Shown here in pieces: positions 9,843-18,500 of a stretch of 64,000 bases of DNA (position 1 is the first letter of the stretch; each line of letters starts with the position of its first letter). Location: assembly GCA_032620915.1 (NCBI GenBank), contig CP136052.1, forward strand, positions 3,480,001-3,544,000. The letters are read 5' to 3'. A program made the position numbers and the translations under genes. The DNA comes from Oscillospiraceae bacterium NTUH-002-81. Lineage in GTDB: Bacteria; Bacillota; Clostridia; Lachnospirales; Lachnospiraceae. Under the pieces are notes generated by a model, which was not told the DNA's origin, ran no database searches, and was given only the letters and a program-made list of their open reading frames with translations.

Positions 9843-11909
9843 ATGGATATGACACACCATAAATTAGTGATCGCGGAAAAGCCCGCCGTCGCCCAGTCCA
9901 TCGCCGCCGTGCTGGGCGCGACCAAACGCAACGACGGCTATCTTTCGGGAAACGGCTACCTTGTAAGCTGGTGCTTCGGGCATCTGGCGGAGCTGGCGGG
10001 CGCGGACGTGTACGATGAAAAGTACGCAAAATGGCGCTATGACGATCTGCCCATCCTGCCCGCAAGCTGGCGCTTCACGCTGAAAGCGGACAAAGCCAAA
10101 CAGTTCGAGCTGCTGTGGGACCTCATGCGCCGGGAGGACGTGACCGAGGTCATCAACGCCTGCGACGCAGGGCGCGAGGGGGAGCTTATCTTCCGCACCG
10201 TCTACTACATGGCGGGCTGCACGAAAACCATGAAGCGGCTGTGGATCTCCTCCATGGAGGACGAGGCCATCCGAAAGGGCTTTGCGGACCTTCGTCCGGG
10301 ACGGGAATATGACGGGCTGCACCAGTCCGCCCTCTGCCGCGCCCGCGCGGACTGGCTGGTGGGCATCAACGCCACGCGCCTGTTTTCCGTCCTTTACCAC
10401 CGCACCTTGAATGTTGGGCGCGTCATGACGCCCACGCTGGCGCTCATCGTCCAGCGGGAGGCGGAGATCGGGGCGTTCCGCCCGGAAGCCTTTTACACGG
10501 TAAATCTTCGCTGCGGCGATTTTGCCGCCGTGTCCGAAAAGTTCAAAGAGAAAGCGGAGGCGGACGCCCTTGCCGCCGCCTGCGCCGGTCAGCCGGTCAC
10601 GGTCAGGACGGTGCAACGCACGGAAAAAACGGAGAACGCGCCCCGGCTCTACGACCTGACCGCCCTCCAGCGGGAGGCCAACCGCAGCCTCGGCTATACC
10701 GCACAGCAGACGCTTGACTATCTGCAAGCCCTCTACGAGAAAAAGCTCTGCACCTATCCCCGCACGGACAGCCGCTTCCTCACAGATGATCTGGAACCCT
10801 CTGTGCCGGAGCTTGTGTCCGTTGCTGCCGCCATCTGTGAAACCACCGCGCCGGGGCGTGTGAACGCAAGGCAGGTCTGCGACAGCCGCAAGGTCAGCGA
10901 CCACCATGCCATTCTCCCCACCGCCAGCGCGGGCAAGGCGGATACCTCCGTCCTGCCGCTGGGGGAGCGAGAGATTTTGCGCCTTGTGGCAGGTCAGCTT
11001 CTCCGGGCGGTCAGCGACGCCCACCGCTATGCGGAAACCACAGTTACGCTGGAATGCGGCGGCGCTGTATTCACCGTCAAGGGCAAAACCGTCCTTGATA
11101 CCGGCTGGAAGCAGTATCTCGCGCAGGAAAAGCAGGACGCCGCCTTGCCGGAGCTGTCGGAGGGGCAGGTATTGGAGTGCGCCGAAGCCGCCGTAAAGGA
11201 GGGCAAGACCACGCCGCCCAGGCACTTCACCGAGGACACGCTGCTCTCCGCCATGGAGACTGCCGGAAAGGAAGATATGCCGGAAGAAGCGGAACGGAAG
11301 GGGCTGGGAACGCCCGCCACCCGCGCCGCCATTATCGAAAAGCTGGTAGCCACGGGCTTTGTGGAGCGCAAAAGGGCGAAGAAGGCCGTCAGCCTTGTGC
11401 CTGCCCATACCGGCGTATCCCTCATCACCGTGCTGCCGGAGCAGTTACAGTCTCCGCTTCTCACCGCCGAATGGGAATACCGCTTGCAGCAGGTGGAGCG
11501 CGGCGAGCTTTCCCCGGATGAGTTCATGACCGGCATTGCGGATATGCTCACGGATCTGGTGAAAACCTATCAGGTCATCTCCGGCGCGGAGGTGCTGTTC
11601 CCCTCCGGCCGGGAGGTCATCGGCAAATGCCCCCGCTGCGGCAGCGACGTGACCGAGAGCAAAAAGGGCTTCTTCTGCGAGAAAAACGACTGCCGCTTCG
11701 GGCTGTGGCGGGACAACAAGTTCTTTGCCGCCAAGCGCGCCGCTCTGACCAGAAAGATCGCCGCCGCGCTGCTGGCAGACGGGAGGGTGAAGCTCACCGG
11801 CCTCTATTCCGAAAAAACCGGCGGCACCTACGACGCCACCGCCGTGCTGGAGGATACCGGCGAGAGCGTCCGCTTCCGTCTGGAGTTTGATAAGGGGGCG
11901 AGGACATGA
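9843..11909 (+). CDS. topB: DNA topoisomerase III
   Basis: A type IA topoisomerase that passes single strands, used in ICEs during transfer or replication. The TOPRIM start (KLVIAEKPAVAQSIAAVLG), the acidic DAGREGE motif (about residue 110) and the active Tyr in TYPRTDSRFL (about 305) are all visible. A C-terminal zinc-ribbon-like segment (CPRCGSDV...CEKNDC) completes 688 residues. ATG 9843 follows AAAAGGAG; an upstream in-frame start would lie within the hairpin. The stop overlaps the next ATG. Confidence 0.95.
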   Translation: MDMTHHKLVIAEKPAVAQSIAAVLGATKRNDGYLSGNGYLVSWCFGHLAELAGADVYDEKYAKWRYDDLPILPASWRFTLKADKAKQFELLWDLMRREDVTEVINACDAGREGELIFRTVYYMAGCTKTMKRLWISSMEDEAIRKGFADLRPGREYDGLHQSALCRARADWLVGINATRLFSVLYHRTLNVGRVMTPTLALIVQREAEIGAFRPEAFYTVNLRCGDFAAVSEKFKEKAEADALAAACAGQPVTVRTVQRTEKTENAPRLYDLTALQREANRSLGYTAQQTLDYLQALYEKKLCTYPRTDSRFLTDDLEPSVPELVSVAAAICETTAPGRVNARQVCDSRKVSDHHAILPTASAGKADTSVLPLGEREILRLVAGQLLRAVSDAHRYAETTVTLECGGAVFTVKGKTVLDTGWKQYLAQEKQDAALPELSEGQVLECAEAAVKEGKTTPPRHFTEDTLLSAMETAGKEDMPEEAERKGLGTPATRAAIIEKLVATGFVERKRAKKAVSLVPAHTGVSLITVLPEQLQSPLLTAEWEYRLQQVERGELSPDEFMTGIADMLTDLVKTYQVISGAEVLFPSGREVIGKCPRCGSDVTESKKGFFCEKNDCRFGLWRDNKFFAAKRAALTRKIAAALLADGRVKLTGLYSEKTGGTYDATAVLEDTGESVRFRLEFDKGART

Positions 11910-12208
11910 AGCTCTCCAAGCTGGAGCAGGAAAGTATCATCCTCTACAACGAGGAAGAACCTACCGCCAGCATCTACACCCACGACCCGAAGCTGATACG
12001 CAAGCTCAAACGCCTTGCGGAGAAATACCCGGACAAGGTGTACCCGGATAAAGCCGTCCATGCCGGAGCGGTCAGCTACATCGTGCCGAAAAGCTGCGTC
12101 AGCGTCCGGGAGCCGTTCAGCGACGAGCGGCGCAGGGCCGCCAGCGAGCGCGCCAAAAACGCCGGATATACGCCGCCCGCAAGGAGTATATACTCCGAAA
12201 ACGAATGA
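11906..12208 (+). CDS. Small ICE protein, paralogue of the 15,288 gene
   Basis: A 100-residue protein with no named family that I recognise. It shares a pattern with the protein at 15,288: an acidic start, IYTHDPKLIRKL, and a C-terminal S-x-R-x-P-x-S-x-E-R-R-x-A-A-S-E-R-A-K-x-x-G-Y-T motif. Start overlaps the topB stop (ATGA). The shared basic tail could bind DNA; that is inference. Confidence 0.65.
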   Translation: MKLSKLEQESIILYNEEEPTASIYTHDPKLIRKLKRLAEKYPDKVYPDKAVHAGAVSYIVPKSCVSVREPFSDERRRAASERAKNAGYTPPARSIYSENE

Positions 12209-12296
12209 GAACCGAGCGCCCGCACAGGAAAGCATACCCTTGCGCGGGCGCTGCCATTTTAGGGGTAAACAGCCCATGAAATGAAAGGAAGTGCCT

Positions 12297-12692
12297 ATGA
12301 CACGAAAATCTCCGTATCCGACAAGAGCGGATTATCCGGCATTGATTGAAAATGCCAAGCCTGCGCTGCGCGAGCTGTTGGGCGCGGCCTCGTATGAACG
12401 GAGGATCGCCGTTCTCAACGAATGTTCTCTCGATGTGGTCAATACCATCTGCACGATCATGGTGCTGGGACGGCACAGCCTCTATCTTCGCCGCAAAAAG
12501 CCCTTAAACGCGCCGGACGCGGCATTCGTCCGGTGGGCGGCGGACCTGTGGACGCTGCGTGAGCAGAACAAGGCAGGCGACATCCGCTATCTCTGCGGAA
12601 AGACGGATTTGCAGGAATACCTCACGCGGGGGCTTCAGCTCCTGCGTATCGACCTGATGAAAGGAGGAAACTATGCCAGAGAAACCCGGTAA
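12297..12692 (+). CDS. Hypothetical ICE protein
   Basis: The 131-residue, probably helical protein begins at ATG 12297, seven bases after AAAGGAA. No domain is recognised. Its end overlaps the ArdC-like gene by 20 bases, so it belongs to the same operon. Confidence 0.6.
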   Translation: MTRKSPYPTRADYPALIENAKPALRELLGAASYERRIAVLNECSLDVVNTICTIMVLGRHSLYLRRKKPLNAPDAAFVRWAADLWTLREQNKAGDIRYLCGKTDLQEYLTRGLQLLRIDLMKGGNYARETR

Positions 12693-14874
12693 AAACAGAG
12701 AACAGCTCAAGGAGATCACCGACCGCATCGAGGCGGGCATCCGCGACATCTTTGAATCCGGCGATATGGAAAAGTACCGCAATTACCTGCGCACCATGAG
12801 CCGGTTTCACAACTATTCCCTCAACAATCAGGCGCTCATCCACTTGCAGCGCCCGGACGCCACACTTGTGGCGGGCTACAACCGCTGGAGGGACAAGTTC
12901 TCCCGCCATGTGCTGCGGGGTGAGAAGGGCATTACCATCATCGCGCCCACGCCGTATAAGAAGAAAATCGAGCAGGAAAAGCTCGACCCGGACACAAAAC
13001 TACCCATTCTGGACGCGGACGGCAAAGTTGTCACCGAGGAAAAGGAGATCGAAATCCCCATGTTCCGCCCGGTGAAGGTGTTCGACTACGCCCAGACGGA
13101 CGGAAAGCCCCTGCCTGAGCGTGTTGCCAGCCCCGTCGCCAACCTGACCGGCAGCGTGGAGAATTATGAGGCGTTCATGGAGGCGCTGCGCCGGTCCTCG
13201 CCCGTGCCGGTGGAGGTAAAGCCGCTGTCTGCGGATATGGACGGCTATTTCAGCCCCAAATCCCAGAGCATCACGCTGCGGGAGGGCATGAGCGAGGTGC
13301 AGACGGTATCCGCCGCCGTCCATGAGATCGCCCACGCCAAGCTCCACAATTACGCCTTGCAGCAGCCAGAGGAGCGCAGGCATAAGAGCCGCAATACCGA
13401 GGAGGTGGAGGCCGAAAGCATCTCCTTTATGGTCTGCGCCTACTTTGGCATTGAAACCGGCGCAAACAGCTTCGGCTATGTGGCAACGTGGTCAAAAAAC
13501 GCCGAGCTGCCGGAGTTCCGTGCCAGTCTGGATACCATCGGCAAGACCGCAAACGGCATCATCACCGACGTGGAAAAGCATTTCGCGGAGGTTTGCAAGG
13601 AGCGCGGCATCGAGCTTCCCAAGGACACGGAATACGAGCTTGTCACCATCCCGCCCTCCCGCGCCGACGCGCTGGCCTTCGCCGCCGACTACGCGGCGTT
13701 CCTGCGCCGGGGTCTGAACGTTCCCGACAGCACAGAAGGACCCACAGCGGCTTCGGTTGCGGACAGGCTGCTTGCCGGAGAGGGCGCAGAGCTGCGGAAG
13801 GAGCTGGAGGATTTCGTCAAGCTGGCAGACGAGATCGGCATCGACGACGGCTCTCATGGGCTGCTGGAACGCTTCAACGGCCTGTTCCGTCAGGAATGGC
13901 GGGCAAAGGAGAAACCGCAGCCGGAGATTGAAACAGAAACGCCGAATGTTGTGGATGAGCTGCCGCCCATGCCGGAGCTGGAGCAGGGCTATCCCATGCC
14001 GGATACCGGCATCGGCTTTTTGGAAATGTATCAGTACGGCTACACAGACGGCAACGCCATGCTGCCGCTGACCAAGGAGCGCGCCATGGAGCTGTTCATG
14101 CAGGACGTTCCCGTGTTCCTGCTCTATGCCGACAGCACCGAGGCCATGGCGCTGGACGCAGAGGATATTTCCTCCCACACCGGCGTGTTCGGCGTGGAGC
14201 GCGAGGAATGGGACGCGGTACGCGGCGTTGTGACGCTGAGCGAACAGGCGGACACGGAGAAGCTGTTTCTGGAAAACCCGCAGGACGCTTTCCTCATCTA
14301 TCAGATTCGGCGCGGCGGTGAATTGGACGCTTACCGCTTCATGAACTATGACTACTTGCAGAGCAAGGGCGTCACGCCGGAGCGCGGCGGCTACGACGCG
14401 ATCTACACCGGCGGGTTTATGGATTATGGGAATGCCAGAACCAATCTGGATATGATTTATCAGCGGTTCAACGTGGATCATCCTGCGGATTTCAAGGGAC
14501 ACAGCCTGTCGGTCAGCGACATCGTTGCCTTGAAGCAAAACGGCGTAGTATCCTGTCATTACGTTGACAGCATCGGCTTCCGGGAGCTTCCCAATTTCCT
14601 CAAGCCGGAGAATTACCTCAAAAACGTGGAGATGCTGTTGGAGGACGACTACGGCATGATCGACGGCATCATCAACAACGGCCCCAAGCAGCCCACCGTG
14701 GCCGATCTGGAGGCGCAGGTCAAGGCGGGCTTTTCCATCTCCCTGACGGAGCTGGCTGCGGCCTCCCACCGCGAGCAGAAGAAGCCCTCCGTGCTGGAAA
14801 AGCTCAGGGAAAGGACGCCGGAGCAGTCGAAAAACAAAACAGCGCCCAAACGGAGCGCGGAAAGAGAGCTTTGA
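12673..14874 (+). CDS. ArdC-like antirestriction metalloprotease with YodL-type domains
   Basis: Residues about 10-110 match the ArdC N-terminal (DUF1738) single-stranded-DNA-binding domain (YRNYLRTMSRFHNYSLNNQ). A zincin motif HEIAH is at residue 217, with a possible third ligand in EVEAESISF. The C-terminal half carries repeated YodL/DUF4316-like domains (about 440-520 and 540-680). ArdC proteins protect incoming DNA from restriction. AAAGGAGG precedes ATG 12673. At 733 residues it is a multidomain version typical of Clostridia ICEs. Confidence 0.85.
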   Translation: MPEKPGKNREQLKEITDRIEAGIRDIFESGDMEKYRNYLRTMSRFHNYSLNNQALIHLQRPDATLVAGYNRWRDKFSRHVLRGEKGITIIAPTPYKKKIEQEKLDPDTKLPILDADGKVVTEEKEIEIPMFRPVKVFDYAQTDGKPLPERVASPVANLTGSVENYEAFMEALRRSSPVPVEVKPLSADMDGYFSPKSQSITLREGMSEVQTVSAAVHEIAHAKLHNYALQQPEERRHKSRNTEEVEAESISFMVCAYFGIETGANSFGYVATWSKNAELPEFRASLDTIGKTANGIITDVEKHFAEVCKERGIELPKDTEYELVTIPPSRADALAFAADYAAFLRRGLNVPDSTEGPTAASVADRLLAGEGAELRKELEDFVKLADEIGIDDGSHGLLERFNGLFRQEWRAKEKPQPEIETETPNVVDELPPMPELEQGYPMPDTGIGFLEMYQYGYTDGNAMLPLTKERAMELFMQDVPVFLLYADSTEAMALDAEDISSHTGVFGVEREEWDAVRGVVTLSEQADTEKLFLENPQDAFLIYQIRRGGELDAYRFMNYDYLQSKGVTPERGGYDAIYTGGFMDYGNARTNLDMIYQRFNVDHPADFKGHSLSVSDIVALKQNGVVSCHYVDSIGFRELPNFLKPENYLKNVEMLLEDDYGMIDGIINNGPKQPTVADLEAQVKAGFSISLTELAAASHREQKKPSVLEKLRERTPEQSKNKTAPKRSAEREL

Positions 14875-14875
14875 T

Positions 14876-15100
14876 ATGAACGACAAGCATTTCACCCACG
14901 ATGAAGTCAGCCTTATGAGCATCTACAACGCGGCAGGCACCCGCGAGGGCCTGATCGCGGCCCTCACAGAAATGCGGGGGTATCTGGACGCGGAGGAGGC
15001 CGAGCTGCGGGAGCTGACGGACAGCGCCCTCGCAAAGCTGCGCGACATTACCGACGCGGAGTACGCCGCCCTTGACCTGACGCCGGATTTTGACCTCTGA
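14876..15100 (+). CDS. Transposon-transfer assisting protein (TTRAP family)
   Basis: The 74-residue protein has the TTRAP pattern: FTHDEVSLMSIYNAAGTREGLIAAL followed by an amphipathic helix rich in Glu. TTRAP proteins are found next to helicase and ArdC genes in Clostridia conjugative transposons; their mechanism is not known. It begins one base after the ArdC-like stop. Confidence 0.8.
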   Translation: MNDKHFTHDEVSLMSIYNAAGTREGLIAALTEMRGYLDAEEAELRELTDSALAKLRDITDAEYAALDLTPDFDL

Positions 15101-15158
15101 GCAAAGCTGACTGTTTTACGGTCAAGAGCCGGAAAAATCGCAGATTCGCCGCAGGGAG

Positions 15159-15193
15159 CGCGCCGGATGAGGAATGTATCATCCGGCGCGTTT
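15159..15193 (+). terminator. Perfect 12-pair hairpin after TTRAP gene
   Basis: CGCGCCGGATGA at 15159-15170 pairs fully with TCATCCGGCGCG at 15179-15190, followed by TTTCAGTTT. It separates the ArdC/TTRAP genes from the helicase genes and is probably a partial terminator or processing site; the T run is weak. Confidence 0.5.
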
Positions 15194-15287
15194 CAGTTTG
15201 AAAATCGCCGTTTTTCCCAAGTCATGAGCCGGAGAAAATACCCCAAAATCGCGCCTGCTTCGCGCAGGAGGCGCAGAAAGGCCATTT

Positions 15288-15581
15288 ATGAGAACAGGAC
15301 TGACAAAAGCGCAGAAAATCACGGAAATCACCTTTGACGAAAAAGAACCCCTTATCCATATCCGCACCCACAATACTGACCTTAGAAACCGCCTTGCCGC
15401 CTACGCCGCGCAGCACCCCGCAGAGTGCCGCCAACTGGACGCAGACCCCGACACGGGCTGTATGGAGTTCACCATCCGCAAGGGGCGCTTGTCCTTCCGC
15501 CTGACCGCACCGTACAGTGAGAAACGGAAGCAGGCGGCGAGCGAGGCGGCGAAAAGAAACGGCTTCACCAGAAACCCATGA
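15288..15581 (+). CDS. Small ICE protein, paralogue of the 11,906 gene
   Basis: A 97-residue protein with IHIRTHNTDLRNRL and a basic C-terminal motif SEKRKQAASEAAKRNGFT, matching the layout of the protein at 11,906. It precedes the giant helicase by 16 bases. Function unknown. Confidence 0.65.
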   Translation: MRTGLTKAQKITEITFDEKEPLIHIRTHNTDLRNRLAAYAAQHPAECRQLDADPDTGCMEFTIRKGRLSFRLTAPYSEKRKQAASEAAKRNGFTRNP

Positions 15582-15597
15582 GAGGAGGATTTTGCTT

Positions 15598-18500
15598 ATG
15601 CCCAACAAACTGCAAGCCTACGCGGAGCAGGCGGAGCGCACCGCGCGGCAGATCACCGGCAGCCATCTGGCGTGGACGGCGTTCCTGACCACCGCCGCAA
15701 GGCTGTATAAATACCCCTACAACGAGCAGCTCATGATCTATATGCAGCGCCCGGAGGCCACCGCCTGCGCGGAGTACGACTTCTGGAACGAGAAAATGGG
15801 GCGCTATGTCCGGCGCGGCAGCACGGGCATCGCCCTCATCGACGCTACCGGCTACAAGCCGCGGCTCAAATACGTCTTTGACGTTTCCGACACCGGCGGC
15901 AAGGAAAACGCCCGCCGCGTCAATCTTTGGGAGCTGAAAGACGCGCATACCGACGGCGTGAGCGCCATGCTGGAGCGTAATTACGGCGTTTCCGGCAAAA
16001 ACGGCCTTGCGGAGCAGTTCGAGGCCGTCGCTTCCCAGCTTGCTGCGGAATACTGGCGCGACCATTCCCGCGACATTCTCGGCATCGTTGCGGATTCCTA
16101 TCTGGAGGAGTATGATGATTACAACATCGAGGTGGCGTTCAAAAACGCCGCGGCGGTCAGTATCACCTACTCCCTCATGTCCCGCTGCGGGATGCAGCCG
16201 GAGGATCACTTTGAACACGAGGATTTTTTCAGCATCTTTGATTTCAACACCCCGCGCACGGTGGCAGCCCTCGGCACGGCGGTCAGCGAGATCAATGAAC
16301 AGGTTTTGCGGCAGATCGAAGTCACCATACGAAATTATGAGCGCGAACACAGCGCGGAAAGGACGGCAGAGCATGGAGAACAACCTGACTTACACGAAGA
16401 ACGGAGATTACCTGATTCCCGACCTGAAGATCGAGGTGCCGGAGCAGCCCCTCGGCAAGTACGGACGGATGCGCCAGAAGTACCTGAAGGAGCATCGCCC
16501 CATCCTCTGGAACCAGATGATCTTGGAGGAAACCCTGTTCCCGCACCTGCTGGAGATCGAGCAGGCGGTGCAGAGCCGCTTAGAGCAGATGATGCCAAAG
16601 CTGGCGTCGGAGGCCGGAGCGACGGAAGCGCTGAAAGCCTGCGACCCAATGAAATGGGTTGGCCTGATGAACACCTGCAAGGCGCAGGCCGAGGAAGTGA
16701 TTCTCGCGGAGCTGATCTACGCATAACAGAGCACCCCGCACGGGGCGGCCAGCTATCCTTTTTCCCCACCGAAGCGGAACAGATTACAGCCATAGAAGAA
16801 GCGGAGAGCGCACAGACGCCCTTCGCTTTTTCCGTTTCTCAGGCGCAGCTTGACCATGTGCTGCGGCTGGGCGGCAACGAGGACGATACCCGCATGGTCA
16901 TTGCCGCCGCGTTCCAGAAGCAGAAGTCTGCGGAGGACATTGCCGCGCTGCTGCAAAACACCTTCCACGGCGGCAACGGCTTTAAGACGCCGGAGGGCGA
17001 GCTTTCCGCGTGGTATGCCGCTGACGGCATCCACATCGCCCCCGGCAGGAGCGCGGAGTATGTGCGCACCGCGCAGGTGATCGCATGGCAGGACGCCGCT
17101 GCGCGCATTTCCCAGCTTATGGAAAGTGGCGCGTATGCCTCCAATGTAGAGCTTGCCGAAGCAGGGCAGCATGAGCGGATGCAGCTTGCCCAAGCCCTCT
17201 GGTATCTGAAGCACGACCTCAGCGACGAGGCGCGGGAACGGGGCTATCTCTCCTGCATGGATGCTCTGCGGGGCGGCGGCTTCCCTGATGAAACGGCGCG
17301 GCTGGCAGAGCAACTGACAAACACAGATTCCCGCGATACGCTATCCGGCGAGTTCGCGCAGTTTTACGCCGCCCATGAACAGAACAGAAGCCTGCTGCGC
17401 TTCCATTACCACAAGCTGGAGAACATCTGGCAGAGCCTGCGGGATATGTCCTTGCCACGCAGAGAATATTCCTCCGAAATGGCCGCAGTGCCGGAGCTGG
17501 GACGCTTCATCACGGAGGACGAGATCGACCACGCGCTGGATCGCGGCAGCGGTGTCGAGGGCGGCAAGGGCAGGATCTACGAATACTTCACCGCCGACCA
17601 CACCGGCAAGGAAAAGGCAGCTTTCCTCAAAGATGAGTATGGCACAGGAGGTCATACCCATGCTGTATCCGGAGCAAGCGGCAGCTATGAAGATCATAGT
17701 GCAAAAGGCATTACGCTGAAAAAGGCAGGCTGTGCCAATGTGGAGCTGAGCTGGACGAAGGTGGCAGCAAGGATTGACAGCCTCATTCAGAAGGACCGCT
17801 TCCTCTCCCCACGGGAAAAGGAGCGGTACGCGCAGCTTCAACAGGAAAAGGAAACAGAACGCACGGCGCAAAACGAATACAATTCCATCAAAGAAGCCCA
17901 CCCGGACGACATCGTGCTGTTTCAGGTGGGCGATTTCTTCGAGATGTACGGCGAGGACGCAAAACAGGCGGCGGAGCTGCTTGACCTCAACCTTACCACA
18001 AGAGCGATACCCGGCGCTGGCCGTGTTGCTATGTGCGGCGTTCCGGCGCACAATCTGGAGAACTATGTGGAGGAACTGCGGGGCAAATACGATGTAACCA
18101 TTGCCGCAGCGCCGGACTTTAGAGGTGAGCGCCGCGTCTATACCCTGCGCTCCGTTGACCATGAGGCGGAAGCCGCCATTGACGCATACGAAGCCGAGTT
18201 TGGCGCAGACGGTACGAGGGTATTCCGCGATCCTGCCGCAGAGCAGCCACAGCCCACGGTGGCAGAGCTGTTTGAGGGGTATAAGCTGACCGTAGGCAAC
18301 GCGCTTGTCGCGGACGACGCTTTCCTCAACGCCTGCCGCAATTCCGACCGTCAAAACGCCTATCTGGAGGGCGCTGCCGCCATCCGGCGCATTGTCATGG
18401 AATCCGGCGATTTGCAGCTCACACGGCTCTATTTCGATATGCCTGCGTTCCACAACCGGCTGCATCAGGAGCTTTTGGACGAGCTTTACCCCACGCTGGC

